Shown: positions 52,790 to 62,598, counted from the first letter of the stretch. The stretch: DNA of 64,000 nt from Echinicola rosea (GCF_005281475.1 NZ_CP040106.1:2570501-2634500); one strand, 5' to 3'. Notes: generated from the letters alone by a model not told the origin. Numbers and translations are program-made.

Positions 52790-53536
52790 TTAAGATAGGT
52801 TGTTTAATTCTTCCAAATGCGATTTGAATACCTTGAGTTGATATTCTAATGTTAAATAATCTTCAATAATACCATTATATTTTGAGTCTTTTAATTTTTG
52901 TTCCAAAATACTGGCATGCTTAAACAATATCGTCGCCCCCAAAGTACCAGAGTTTCCTTTTAATATATGAAGTTTTTCATCAATTTCTGAATAATTTCCC
53001 TGATCAATTAACAACTTGATTTCATCCAAGAGTGTCTGGGCTTCTTCAAAAAAGTCTTCATAGACCGTTTTGATGTCTTCATTGGAGTTGTATTTTTTCA
53101 GCTGGTTGTACACCTTTTTATCCAGTATGTCTTGATCATCACCTGATGGTTGATTGGATGATTCCAAGGTGTTTTTATGAAGGTGGTTGCTGATACTTTC
53201 CAGTAGGTCCTTGGGCTTTACGGGTTTGTCGATAAAATCGTCAAAACCTGCAGATAAAAAATAGTCACGGTCTGTCTGGTCAGAATACGCCGATATGGCG
53301 ATGACGGGCGCAGCAGTGAGTCCTTCTGCTTTGATGATCTTAAGTGCGGTGATGCCATCCATCACGGGCATTTGGATATCCATTAAGATCAGGTCAAACC
53401 TTTCACATTTTATTTTATCAATAGCATCCTGACCGTTTTCAGCTGATGAAAATGGGAAATTGTGACAGATGATGTTTTCAAAAACTTTTCTGTTCAGGTT
53501 GTTATCGTCAACTATTAATATCCTTTTGTTTTCCAT
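52790..53536 (-). CDS. Receiver-Hpt phosphorelay protein
   Basis: A 248-residue protein. The receiver domain (1-120) has DDNN and the phosphoacceptor in LILMDIQMPVMDG (about 54). The C-terminal Hpt domain (about 140-240) has the phospho-His in LHILKGNSGTLG. Such proteins move phosphoryl groups between a hybrid kinase and a final receiver; the adjacent CheY-like protein is a natural partner. The kinase must be elsewhere. Confidence 0.88.
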   Translation of the reverse strand: MENKRILIVDDNNLNRKVFENIICHNFPFSSAENGQDAIDKIKCERFDLILMDIQMPVMDGITALKIIKAEGLTAAPVIAISAYSDQTDRDYFLSAGFDDFIDKPVKPKDLLESISNHLHKNTLESSNQPSGDDQDILDKKVYNQLKKYNSNEDIKTVYEDFFEEAQTLLDEIKLLIDQGNYSEIDEKLHILKGNSGTLGATILFKHASILEQKLKDSKYNGIIEDYLTLEYQLKVFKSHLEELNNLS

Positions 53537-53556
53537 GACCTAATCCTCTAATTTTG
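53525..53556 (+). promoter_or_regulatory. Promoter of miaA
   Basis: TTTG (53525-53528), 20 bases, TAATTTTG (53549-53556), a full match to the Bacteroidetes promoter, overlapping the 5' end of the divergent response-regulator gene. Confidence 0.6.
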
Positions 53557-53581
53557 GGCCATTGGTTCTCCCTAAATTTAT

Positions 53582-54505
53582 GTGGTGTCTTTGATAAAAA
53601 ATAATAAATATCTTCTTGTGGTAGCCGGGCCTACAGCTGTAGGCAAAACCGAATTGTGCATAAAGCTAGCTAAAAAATTTCAAACTGCTATCATATCTTC
53701 TGATAGTCGGCAATTTTATAAAGAAACCGATATTGGTACAGCCAAACCTTCCCATGCTGAAATGCAAGGTGTTCCTCATTATTTTGTAAACAACTTGTCT
53801 ATTCATGATGATTATGATGTACGGCAATTTGAAAAAGACGCCCTGTTGGTTTTGGATGATTTGTTTCAGACTAATGATGTGGTCATCATGACGGGAGGAT
53901 CCGGGCTCTATATTGATGCCATCTGCAATGGTTTTGATGCGATTCCCGAGGTCGATCCAGAAATTAGGCGATCACTGAATCAGCTATACCAAGATGAAGG
54001 CATCACTGCTTTGCAGGAAAAATTAGCAGAATTGGATCCCGATTATTATAAGCAGGTCGATAGCCATAATCCGCAACGCTTGATCAGGGGCTGTGAGGTG
54101 ACAATTGGGACAGGAAAGCCGTTTAGTAGTTATCGAAAAAGGAATAAAATCAATCGGCCATTTCAAGTGATCAAAGTGGGGCTGAAACGAGAGCGGCAGG
54201 AGCTCTACGACCGAATCAACCTGCGTATGGATCAGATGATAGCCGCGGGATTGTTTGACGAAGCCGAAAGATTGTTCCCGTTTCGCCAATTAAACGCTTT
54301 GCAAACAGTGGGATATTCTGAAATATTTGGTTATTTGGAGGGGAGATATGATAAAGATGAAGCGGTAAGATTGCTGAAACGAAACTCCAGGAGGTATGCC
54401 AAAAGGCAGATGACTTGGTTTAGGAAAGATGAGGAGATGCAATGGTTCGCTCCAGATGAGTATGAAAAAGTGGTGATGTTTGTTCAGGATCAAATGGGCC
54501 GGTGA
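53582..54505 (+). CDS. miaA: tRNA dimethylallyltransferase
   Basis: A 307-residue enzyme that prenylates A37 of tRNAs reading UNN codons. The P-loop GPTAVGKTEL (about 16-25), SSDSRQFYKETDIGTAKP and GGSGLY are family landmarks. No ATG is available: GTG 53582, GTG 53585 or TTG 53591 are all possible starts, and the promoter allows a short leader for any of them. Its 3' end overlaps the convergent 110-residue gene by 16 bases. Confidence 0.93.
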   Translation: MVSLIKNNKYLLVVAGPTAVGKTELCIKLAKKFQTAIISSDSRQFYKETDIGTAKPSHAEMQGVPHYFVNNLSIHDDYDVRQFEKDALLVLDDLFQTNDVVIMTGGSGLYIDAICNGFDAIPEVDPEIRRSLNQLYQDEGITALQEKLAELDPDYYKQVDSHNPQRLIRGCEVTIGTGKPFSSYRKRNKINRPFQVIKVGLKRERQELYDRINLRMDQMIAAGLFDEAERLFPFRQLNALQTVGYSEIFGYLEGRYDKDEAVRLLKRNSRRYAKRQMTWFRKDEEMQWFAPDEYEKVVMFVQDQMGR

Positions 54506-54822
54506 CCAGTGAGCTTTGCAATTAGGCTGTAGGGCTTCGTCTGGATCAGTTGATTGTATTGGTGTTTGAGAAGTTTGATATGGCCAATTTGCCGTTTAGC
54601 GGAATTTGTGTCAGGATGATCGGTGTCAAGAAGGCCTTGGATTTCTTTTTCCAGCATCACGATTTCCATGGTGTCATGAGATGGCTTTACGCCAAGATTT
54701 TTCTGAAGGGTTAGCAGAGCAGTTTTATATTGCTCTTTTTTCTGGTTGATGCTGTAACTGACCACCATGCCGAAGAGCAATATAAAGCCTGCTAAGGTGA
54801 GTAATATTGGAATAAACCCCAT
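54490..54822 (-). CDS. Small membrane-anchored hypothetical protein downstream of pfkA
   Basis: A 110-residue protein with one N-terminal transmembrane helix (about 4-22), then a charged helical or coiled-coil segment to the C terminus. It starts 1 base after the pfkA stop, so it is probably co-transcribed with it. No family recognised. The layout suggests a helix-anchored cytoplasmic coil. Confidence 0.65.
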   Translation of the reverse strand: MGFIPILLTLAGFILLFGMVVSYSINQKKEQYKTALLTLQKNLGVKPSHDTMEIVMLEKEIQGLLDTDHPDTNSAKRQIGHIKLLKHQYNQLIQTKPYSLIAKLTGHRPI

Positions 54823-54823
54823 G

Positions 54824-55798
54824 TTATATACTTAAGATTTCGATAAGTTTTAGGGTGTCTCTATTTAGGGGTTTGTTTTTGGTGATACAGTCTTCAAAAC
54901 TTGTATAGACCACTTCGTCATGGATAATGCCGGCCATGCAATTGGCCTGACCACTCATAAGGCCTTCCACCGCAGCCATGCCACACCTACTTGCGAGCAT
55001 TCGGTCTTTTCCGGTAGGGCTTCCACCTCGTTGGATGTGTCCAAGTGTGGTCACCTTGAAGTCTTTCGTTTCGTCATCGATGATGTTTTTGACCTTTTCC
55101 ATGATTTCGGCAGCGCTGCCTTCCTCATCCCCTTCGGCCACTACGATGACACTGGATGTTTTGGTTTTGCGGGAGCCTTTCAGTTTTTCCACTACTTCAT
55201 GAAGGGTGGTTTTGGTTTCCGGTACCATGACCATTTCTGCTCCGCCTCCTAGGCCACACTCTACAGCGATATAGCCACTGTCCCTTCCCATCACTTCGAT
55301 AAAGAAGATCCTGTCGTGTGCTGCAGCCGTATCCCTGATTTTGTCGATAGCTTCCAAGGCCGTATTAATGGCAGTGTCAAATCCGATCGTAAAGTCGGTA
55401 CCATAAATGTCATTGTCAATGGTGCCAGGGCATCCTATGGTAGGGATTCCATATTCCTCGTAAAACACCTTGGCTCCCGTAAACGTACCGTCACCCCCAA
55501 TGGCGACGAGTCCCTCGATGCCAAGTTTCTGTAATTGTTCGTAGGCGATCTTTCGACCTTCTTTGGTACGGAATTTTTCACTACGGGCAGATTTAAGGAT
55601 GGTACCGCCACGCTGGACAATGTTACTTACAGCATGGGATTCCATTTTTTGGATTTCACCATTGATCATGCCATCGTAGCCATACATGATTCCGTACATT
55701 TCCATCCCATGGAAAATCCCGGTACGGACCACCGCCCTGATGCAAGCATTCATGCCAGGCGCATCTCCTCCCGAGGTTAATACAGCAATTTTCTTCAT
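54824..55798 (-). CDS. pfkA: ATP-dependent 6-phosphofructokinase
   Basis: A 324-residue glycolytic kinase. Motifs: TSGGDAPGMNA (about 8-18, ATP), AIGGDGTFTGA (about 100-110), PGTIDNDIYGTD with the catalytic Asp, and GHIQRGGSPT. ATP rather than PPi use is supported by the GGDGT glycine. An exact -7 box lies in front. Confidence 0.96.
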   Translation of the reverse strand: MKKIAVLTSGGDAPGMNACIRAVVRTGIFHGMEMYGIMYGYDGMINGEIQKMESHAVSNIVQRGGTILKSARSEKFRTKEGRKIAYEQLQKLGIEGLVAIGGDGTFTGAKVFYEEYGIPTIGCPGTIDNDIYGTDFTIGFDTAINTALEAIDKIRDTAAAHDRIFFIEVMGRDSGYIAVECGLGGGAEMVMVPETKTTLHEVVEKLKGSRKTKTSSVIVVAEGDEEGSAAEIMEKVKNIIDDETKDFKVTTLGHIQRGGSPTGKDRMLASRCGMAAVEGLMSGQANCMAGIIHDEVVYTSFEDCITKNKPLNRDTLKLIEILSI

Positions 55799-55826
55799 CG
55801 GTTTAATTATAGGTTTTATAGTGAAC

Positions 55827-55834
55827 CAAAATTA
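55827..55834 (-). promoter_or_regulatory. -7 promoter box of pfkA
   Basis: Minus-strand TAATTTTG, an exact TAnnTTTG match, 28 bases before the ATG. Confidence 0.5.
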
Positions 55835-55963
55835 AGCATTAATGAATGGAATTATAATTAAATGGGTAAATCTTTTAGAGTGTATGAATTCCACGGCCAA
55901 ATATGTGAGAAAGGTTTATACTTTAAATAAACTAGTTAAAAATACAATTTTTTGGTGATTTTT

Positions 55964-55993
55964 TTTGATACGCCAATTGCTTTATTATATTTG
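55964..55993 (+). promoter_or_regulatory. Promoter of the T9SS cargo gene
   Basis: TTTG (55964-55967), 18 bases, TATATTTG (55986-55993). Confidence 0.6.
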
Positions 55994-56129
55994 TTTTTAA
56001 CCGACATAGTAAAATTTTATTTTATAATTTTTAAATTCATATAAATATGGTTTTGTGTTTTTTGAACCTATTTATGTGGATTTTGTAAAAATTATTTCCT
56101 GCGTTGATTAAGACCAGACACTAGGACAT

Positions 56130-59100
56130 ATGAAAAGAACTCTACTCTTTTGCATTATTGGGGTAATGCTATACCGTATTGCGTACCCTTTTTCCGGAGA
56201 GCCAGTACCAGGAGCTCCACCCGTAATTACCACTACTCCAGGATATACGGAATTTGAGCCTGGAGATGGCGCCGTTACGATTGATGGCGGAGTGACCGCG
56301 ACAGATGAGGATTCGCCAAAAGCCTCCAAAGCCATTGTCAAGCTTGCCAATCTGCTTGACGGCGGTAATGAAATTATGAATATCGGCCCTGACGTGGTGG
56401 ACTTGGCCAATGATAGTGGTCTCACGATAAATTACAACTTTACGAGTGGTGAGTTGACCATTACGGGAGAGGCGGATTTTTCTGTTTACCAACGGATTTT
56501 CAGGGAGGTAACATATAATAACCTTTCGCCATTTCCAGATACTGAAGATAGGGTGGTAGTATATACGGTTTTTGATACTGAAGGTAATCAAAGTGCCGAG
56601 CAGTCCCGAATTATCAAAATCAAGAACGTCCCCGCTGTCATCACCGAAGTAACAACGGTGGCAGATGGCCTGTATGGTATTGGCGACAAGGTTTCCATAG
56701 TGCTGGTTTTCAACAGACCGGTATGGGTAAATGGCGGTGAGCCGGATCTGACCCTGCAAATTGGGGATCAGACTGTGTCAGCTAGCTATACTGCAGGTTC
56801 GGGATCTAATGAGCTGGAGTTCAGCTATACTGTGGAGGAAGGCGACCTTGATGAGGATGGCATAGGGCTGACGGAGGAAGTGAATGTGGGAGGAGCCAGC
56901 ATTGTGGACAGCGAGGAGGAAGCGGCAGACCTTACGATTGGCCAGCTTCCCAACACTTCAGGTGTCCAGGTGGACGGTATCCGCCCAATTGTTTCCCAAG
57001 TGATGTTACCGGAAGATGCTACTTACTCGGTGTGTGGAGGAAGTGCCCTGGAGTTTACATTGGATATGAGTGAACCGGTCACCGTCAATGGGCCGGTAGT
57101 TTTGCAAGTGGTGTTGGATTCAGGTGAAATATTGGCCAATCTGGACACTGAGAAGAGCAGTGCCGAACGATTGATCTTTACCTATGAGATCATTTCAGGG
57201 GATGTGGACGAAGATGGAATTGAGGTGGTCGCATTGCAGGTAGAGGAAGAAGGGATCATGGATCTGGCAGGAAATGCTTTGATAGACCTAGAGTTGGAAA
57301 GTACGGAAATCCCTGCACAGAACAGTATTATCATAGATGGTTCTGCGCCACCACCACCCCAGGTAACTGGTATCAGCCCTGATACAGGAACTTCGGATGG
57401 CGACCAAATTACCAATACCTCCTCCATTACCATCACCGGCACAGCCGAGCCTAATCTAGCAGTCAGCCTTCTCGCCAATGACGAAAAAGTAGGCGAAGTA
57501 ACAGCAGATGATAGTGGGGATTGGGCTTTTGACGCTACAGAACTGGCTTGGGAAGAGGGACAATATGAGCTTGCTGCCGTATCGGTAGATGGCGCTTGCA
57601 ATGCCAGTGAGTCAAGTAATAAACTGTCGATAACCATAGATATGAATGGTCCAGTGATCAGTACCGTGGATCAGGAAATTACCTTAGGAGAGAATGGAGA
57701 GGCATCGATAGCGGTAAATGCCTTGGTGGAGGCGGTCAGTGATAATTTCTCCTCATCAGATGAAATAGTGCTTTCCTTGGATCAGGATTTATTTACCTGC
57801 GATGATTTGGGTGAAAATGAAGTGAGCGTTACGGCTACGGATATAGCTGGCAATGTGACTGAAACGATCGCCATGGTGACGGTGACCCACAGCGAGGCAC
57901 TTTCATTTGTGGTGGAAGAAGTGGAGGTTTCCTTGGATGAAAATGGAGCAGCGGAAGTGTCTTATACCGACATGGTGACAGGACTTAGCGGGACTTGTTT
58001 GGGCTTGGAGGATTTTAGTTATGAATTGAGTAGGTCAAGTTTCGGTTGTGCAGACTTGGGAGAGGTCAGTGTGGATGTTTTGGTGACAGGTGATCAAGGA
58101 TTTGCGGAAACGTTGACCACGTCTATACTTGTGGTAGATAGTACTTCTCCCACGATCACAGGGACGGAAGAAAATATTGATATCTATGTGGATGCAAGCG
58201 GAGAGTACGTATTGGAGGATTACCTGTCGGTATTGAGTATTTCGGACAACTGTACCGTGGTTTCGCAAGTGCAGGTCCCCGCAGAAGGTACGGTGCTCAG
58301 TGGCTATGAGACGCCCCATCCAATAACAGTAACCGCTGTAGATCAAGCAGGAAACGAATCGGTTTACGAATTTACCATTACCTTGAAAAGTAATATTATC
58401 GCTTCATTGATTGACCCTGAAATGCTGACGGTGAGTTGGGGGACAGCCCCGGAGGACTTACCATTGCCAATGCAGGTAGAAGCCGTGTTGGTTTCAGGAG
58501 TGACAGTGATGGTTGATGTGGTTTGGGATATTCAACAATACGATGAGTTGGTTCCAGGGATTTATCAGAATGCCGGTACACTGAATTTGGGAGATCACTA
58601 CAGCTACGATGGTGACCATCAGCCCAACCTGACCATTATGGTCAATGAGAAATCACTTCCGGAAGATATCTTGCTAAGTGATGACGAGTTTTCAGTTGAG
58701 GATGATCCGAATGCCCCGCTTGGTATATTGACGACTGTAGATGAGGACGACGATCAGCACACCTATGCCCTCACGGGCGAATATGAGGATGAGCAGTATT
58801 TCTACATCTTGGGGGATAGGTTGTTTTGGACATCCGCAGATATGCCAGATGGCCAGCAGGAATTTACCATTACCGTAAGCAGTACGGACAGAATGGGAAA
58901 TAGCATTTCCAAGACCTTTATGATCACCCGGTCAAAACCCGACTTGGATGATCTAAATATCAGCAATGTATTCAGCCCAAATGGAGATGGTATCAATGAC
59001 AGTTGGGGCGTGTCCTCATTGAAATTTTATGGTGATGTAAAGTTGATGGTTTTTGAAAGAGGCGGAAAGATGGTCTTTGTGACGTATGATCCAGAAGAGC

Positions 59101-59216
59101 GATGGGATGGAAGGTATGAAGGAGGGGATTTGCCGGTCGGAGCCTATTATTATGTGATCGAGTTAGGAGAAGAGCGACAAAAGCGTAGGGGAGTCCTTAA
59201 CCTCATTAGAAACTAA
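56130..59216 (+). CDS. Large acidic secreted protein with Ig-like domains and type B T9SS sorting domain
   Basis: A 1,028-residue protein with an N-terminal signal peptide. It is strongly acidic and built of repeated beta-sandwich segments: a cadherin-like N region, a GDLDEDGIGL-type repeat occurring twice (near 245 and 360), bacterial Ig-like repeats (ITITGTAEPNLAV, VTATDIAGNVTE), and a calcium-type Asp-rich stretch. The C terminus (about 945-1028) is the gliding-motility/CHU_C domain, NVFSPNGDGINDSWGV to the end, a type B signal for type IX secretion. It is probably a surface adhesin or motility-related protein. An SprF/PorP gene follows, which in known pairs is needed for export of the partner. 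Confidence 0.88.
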   Translation: MKRTLLFCIIGVMLYRIAYPFSGEPVPGAPPVITTTPGYTEFEPGDGAVTIDGGVTATDEDSPKASKAIVKLANLLDGGNEIMNIGPDVVDLANDSGLTINYNFTSGELTITGEADFSVYQRIFREVTYNNLSPFPDTEDRVVVYTVFDTEGNQSAEQSRIIKIKNVPAVITEVTTVADGLYGIGDKVSIVLVFNRPVWVNGGEPDLTLQIGDQTVSASYTAGSGSNELEFSYTVEEGDLDEDGIGLTEEVNVGGASIVDSEEEAADLTIGQLPNTSGVQVDGIRPIVSQVMLPEDATYSVCGGSALEFTLDMSEPVTVNGPVVLQVVLDSGEILANLDTEKSSAERLIFTYEIISGDVDEDGIEVVALQVEEEGIMDLAGNALIDLELESTEIPAQNSIIIDGSAPPPPQVTGISPDTGTSDGDQITNTSSITITGTAEPNLAVSLLANDEKVGEVTADDSGDWAFDATELAWEEGQYELAAVSVDGACNASESSNKLSITIDMNGPVISTVDQEITLGENGEASIAVNALVEAVSDNFSSSDEIVLSLDQDLFTCDDLGENEVSVTATDIAGNVTETIAMVTVTHSEALSFVVEEVEVSLDENGAAEVSYTDMVTGLSGTCLGLEDFSYELSRSSFGCADLGEVSVDVLVTGDQGFAETLTTSILVVDSTSPTITGTEENIDIYVDASGEYVLEDYLSVLSISDNCTVVSQVQVPAEGTVLSGYETPHPITVTAVDQAGNESVYEFTITLKSNIIASLIDPEMLTVSWGTAPEDLPLPMQVEAVLVSGVTVMVDVVWDIQQYDELVPGIYQNAGTLNLGDHYSYDGDHQPNLTIMVNEKSLPEDILLSDDEFSVEDDPNAPLGILTTVDEDDDQHTYALTGEYEDEQYFYILGDRLFWTSADMPDGQQEFTITVSSTDRMGNSISKTFMITRSKPDLDDLNISNVFSPNGDGINDSWGVSSLKFYGDVKLMVFERGGKMVFVTYDPEERWDGRYEGGDLPVGAYYYVIELGEERQKRRGVLNLIRN

Positions 59217-59248
59217 TTCCAACAGTGGTTACCATGAAAAGCAACAAC

Positions 59249-60193
59249 ATGAAAAAGCTCATATTTATATTTCTATTCATCGCCATGGTTCTAAACCAAG
59301 GGTATGGGCAGAGCAGAAAGTATTTTAGTTATTTTAATTCCCTCCAGAGCTATTATAATCCTGCATTGGTTGGATTGGAAGGAAGCAGTGCCAGAAGTAT
59401 TGTCCGGAACCAATGGAGTGGCATTGACGGAGCACCAAAGACCGTTTATGGAAGTGTAGAAGGTGATTTTGCACATATGGGAGGGAATGATAGCGTGCCG
59501 TCCATCGGACGAAATGCCATCGGCCTTTCTATCATGTACGATAAGCATGGAGCTTTTACAGAGACTGAATTGGTGCTCAATTATTCCAGTCGAATTAAAT
59601 TGTCCGAAAAGCACCATTTGGGTTTGGGGATAGGTGTCAAATACCAAAATACCGAGCTGGATGGAATGCGGTTAACTCCAGAGCAGTCCGATGATCCTTC
59701 CCTTTCCAAGTATTTGGGAGGATTTGCAGAAATGAAGTTTTTGGATTTTAATTTTGGTTTGGGCTTGCGGCATAAGCAGTATTATGTTGGGTATGCAGTA
59801 CAGAACATAGCTGCGGGTAAAATTTCATCAGGGGATGAGTTTTACGTAAATCGTCCAATGAGTCATAATCTCCAAGCAGGTTATAGGGGAGAAGTGAGCG
59901 AAAATATCGGATTGGTCGGTAATGTGCTTTATCGCATTCAGGAAGATTTGCCGTATAACGCAGAATTTAACGTGAAGGCGTTGTTTATGGATCGCGTCTG
60001 GTTGGGAGTCGGACACCGGGTGGACTATTCGACAGGATTGCAGGCGGGATTTTTGATGAATCGCGTCAGTGTGGGGTACAGTTATGAGATGGCTACTAAA
60101 AAGCAGTCTAGAATGTATGGAAGCACACATGAATTTATGGCATCTATTAGGCTCTTTGACCACTATGGAAAAGGGATCTTCGGTATGTGGTAA
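59249..60193 (+). CDS. PorP/SprF-family type IX secretion outer-membrane protein
   Basis: A 314-residue barrel protein from ATG 59249 (MKKL start with a typical signal peptide ending YGQ); ATG 59234 and GTG 59225 upstream are also in frame. The mature start YFNSLQSYYNPALVG and the barrel pattern are diagnostic of PorP/SprF. In Flavobacterium, SprF is needed to secrete SprB and other type B cargo; this gene sits right behind such a cargo gene, so a dedicated pair is likely. An intrinsic terminator follows. Confidence 0.9.
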   Translation: MKKLIFIFLFIAMVLNQGYGQSRKYFSYFNSLQSYYNPALVGLEGSSARSIVRNQWSGIDGAPKTVYGSVEGDFAHMGGNDSVPSIGRNAIGLSIMYDKHGAFTETELVLNYSSRIKLSEKHHLGLGIGVKYQNTELDGMRLTPEQSDDPSLSKYLGGFAEMKFLDFNFGLGLRHKQYYVGYAVQNIAAGKISSGDEFYVNRPMSHNLQAGYRGEVSENIGLVGNVLYRIQEDLPYNAEFNVKALFMDRVWLGVGHRVDYSTGLQAGFLMNRVSVGYSYEMATKKQSRMYGSTHEFMASIRLFDHYGKGIFGMW

Positions 60194-60220
60194 TCACTGT
60201 TTTTTTAATCAAACGAAAAA

Positions 60221-60247
60221 AAACACTTCATAGACGGAGTGTTTTTT
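60221..60247 (+). terminator. Intrinsic terminator of the cargo-SprF operon
   Basis: AAACACT (60221-60227) pairs with AGTGTTT (60238-60244), extended inward by T-G and C-G pairs, 6-base loop, followed by T. Confidence 0.8.
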
Positions 60248-60303
60248 TATATTCGCATGACAAATTGAAGTGGATCAGTGATTAAGTTTTGTTATGAAAA
60301 GCA

Positions 60304-60338
60304 TTTGTTTTAATGTTTAATACTTTTTTATATATTTG
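60304..60338 (+). promoter_or_regulatory. Promoter of the epimerase gene
   Basis: TTTG (60304-60307), 23 bases, TATATTTG (60331-60338); 69 bases before the ATG. Confidence 0.55.
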
Positions 60339-60407
60339 TTTTAGTGAATAGAAGAGAAGTATAAGAAATTGTTCCATTTGGAGCCTAATAGATAATAGAA
60401 AGACAAC

Positions 60408-61448
60408 ATGAAATTTTTAGTAACTGGAGTTGCTGGATTTATTGGCCATGGGTTATCAAAAAAACTTTTGCAGGAAGGGCACCAAGTGGTTGGTATTGAT
60501 AGCCTTAATGACTACTACGATGTGAATCTCAAACTAGATAGGTTGAAGGACCTAAAAATTGAGGTGGCTGATCTCAGTGATCATCAAAAGGTAGCCTCTA
60601 CCGACAAGAGTTGCTTTGAGTTTGTGAAGATGAAGCTGGAAGATGGGGAGGAGATGATGGCACTTTTTGAGGCGGAGAAGTTTGATGTTGTGGTTAATTT
60701 GGCAGCACAGGCCGGGGTGAGGTATAGTTTGGAAAATCCCAGGGCATATGTGGATGCCAATATTGTCGGTTTCTTGAATGTGTTGGAGGCTTGCAGGCAT
60801 CACCCGGTAAAGCATCTGGTTTATGCATCTAGCAGTTCCGTGTATGGCACCAATAAGAAGATGCCCTTCTCGACCAGTGACAATGTGGATCACCCAGTAA
60901 GTTTATATGCCGCATCGAAAAAGTCAAATGAATTGATGGCGCATACCTATAGCCATCTTTATGGTGTTCCGACGACCGGCTTAAGGTTTTTTACAGTATA
61001 TGGCCCATGGGGAAGGCCAGATATGGCCTTGTTTATTTTTACCAAAGCCATCTTAGAAGGTAAGCCATTGAAGGTCTTTAATTATGGGAAGATGAAGCGA
61101 GATTTTACTTACGTGGATGACATCGTAGAAGGGGTATATCGTACGGCTTTAGTACCTCCGACGGGAAAAGAGACGACAGAAGATGATCCGCTTTCCAAGG
61201 CTCCCTACAGGCTCTTCAATATCGGGAACTCCAAATCAGTGAATCTTATGGACTTTATCAGGGCGATCGAAAAAGCTACCGAAAAGGAAGCTGTCCTTGA
61301 GATGTTGCCCATGCAACCAGGGGATGTCCCTGCTACCTATGCGGATGTGTCGGCCCTTTCCGAAGTGACCGGGTATAAGCCCAATACCCTCGTGGAGGAC
61401 GGTGTGACGAATTTTGTAAACTGGTATAGAGATTATTATCAGGTATAG
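60408..61448 (+). CDS. NAD-dependent epimerase (UDP-glucuronate 4-epimerase type)
   Basis: A 346-residue short-chain extended reductase. The Rossmann motif GVAGFIGHGL (about 7-16), the N-terminal IDSLNDYYDVNLK typical of UDP-glucuronate epimerases (CapI/LspL), and the catalytic YAASKKSNE. It supplies UDP-galacturonate or a similar sugar for capsule or exopolysaccharide. First gene of a polysaccharide cluster that continues past the window. Confidence 0.86.
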   Translation: MKFLVTGVAGFIGHGLSKKLLQEGHQVVGIDSLNDYYDVNLKLDRLKDLKIEVADLSDHQKVASTDKSCFEFVKMKLEDGEEMMALFEAEKFDVVVNLAAQAGVRYSLENPRAYVDANIVGFLNVLEACRHHPVKHLVYASSSSVYGTNKKMPFSTSDNVDHPVSLYAASKKSNELMAHTYSHLYGVPTTGLRFFTVYGPWGRPDMALFIFTKAILEGKPLKVFNYGKMKRDFTYVDDIVEGVYRTALVPPTGKETTEDDPLSKAPYRLFNIGNSKSVNLMDFIRAIEKATEKEAVLEMLPMQPGDVPATYADVSALSEVTGYKPNTLVEDGVTNFVNWYRDYYQV

Positions 61449-61548
61449 TATGGGGTGTTATGGTATTGTTTTTGGTTGTTGTAAATTTGTTTTTGGGTTA
61501 GCCCTTAAATAAATAACCAATCTTATATAAAAGATACACATACATCCC

Positions 61549-62598
61549 ATGCAGAAATCAATTTTAATTACCGGTGGAGCAGGCTTTATTGGAAGCCATG
61601 TCGTCAAGCTATTTGTAGCGAATTACCCGGATTATACTATTGTGAACCTCGATAGCCTGACCTATGCAGGTAATTTGGAAAACCTGAAAGAAGTAGAGGG
61701 AAAGGAAAATTACCATTTCGAGAAAATCGATTTATTGGATGAAAAAGGGCTAGAAGCGGTATTTGGTAAATATCAAATTACCGATGTAATCCATTTGGCC
61801 GCTGAGTCGCATGTGGACAGGTCTATTTCTGACCCTTTGGCTTTTGTAAAGACCAATGTCATTGGTACGGTGAACTTGCTGAATGCTGCCAAGACTGCTT
61901 GGAAGGAATTGGATGGACATTTGTTTTATCATGTTTCCACGGATGAAGTTTATGGATCACTTGATGATGGTGGTTTTTTCTTGGAGACCACTGCTTATGA
62001 TCCCCAATCACCCTATTCCGCGTCCAAGGCATCATCTGACCATTTTGTCAGAGCCTATGCGAATACCTATGGCATGAAGACCGTCATCAGCAATTGTTCT
62101 AACAATTACGGTCCTAACCAGTTTCCTGAAAAATTGATCCCACTTTGTATCAATAATATCAAAAACCAAAAGTCACTACCTGTATATGGAAAAGGAGAAA
62201 ATGTACGGGATTGGCTCTATGTGGAAGATCATGCAGCTGCTATTGACGTCATCTTTCACCAAGGCAAATCAGGAGAGACTTACAATATAGGAGGCTGGAA
62301 TGAATGGAAAAACATTGACATCGTAACCCTCCTTTGTGAGATAATGGATAGAAAGTTGGGGAATGAAAAAGGGACATCCGCTCAGTTGATCACTTTTGTG
62401 AAAGACCGGGCTGGCCATGATTTGAGGTATGCCATTGATGCGGGGAAGCTTGAAAAAGAGCTAGGGTGGAAGCCTTCCTTACAATTTGAAGAAGGAATAG
62501 AAAAAACCGTGGATTGGTACTTGTCCAATGAAGTATGGCTGAAAAGTGTAACTTCGGGAGATTACCAGAATTATTACGATAAGCACTATGGGGAATGA
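61549..62598 (+). CDS. rfbB: dTDP-glucose 4,6-dehydratase
   Basis: A 349-residue enzyme of the dTDP-rhamnose (or other deoxysugar) route. GGAGFIGSHVVK (about 8-19), STDEVYGSL with the catalytic acid-base pair, and YSASKASSD (YxxxK). The companion rfbA/C/D genes are not in the window. A terminator follows 23 bases after the stop, so it may be transcribed with the epimerase. Confidence 0.93.
   Translation: MQKSILITGGAGFIGSHVVKLFVANYPDYTIVNLDSLTYAGNLENLKEVEGKENYHFEKIDLLDEKGLEAVFGKYQITDVIHLAAESHVDRSISDPLAFVKTNVIGTVNLLNAAKTAWKELDGHLFYHVSTDEVYGSLDDGGFFLETTAYDPQSPYSASKASSDHFVRAYANTYGMKTVISNCSNNYGPNQFPEKLIPLCINNIKNQKSLPVYGKGENVRDWLYVEDHAAAIDVIFHQGKSGETYNIGGWNEWKNIDIVTLLCEIMDRKLGNEKGTSAQLITFVKDRAGHDLRYAIDAGKLEKELGWKPSLQFEEGIEKTVDWYLSNEVWLKSVTSGDYQNYYDKHYGE

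Larger units (their letters stand above)
55799..56129. other. Divergent promoter region of pfkA and the T9SS cargo gene
   Basis: About 330 AT-rich bases. Contains the pfkA -7 box and the cargo-gene promoter; no gene recognised. The cargo leader would be about 130 bases. Confidence 0.6.
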
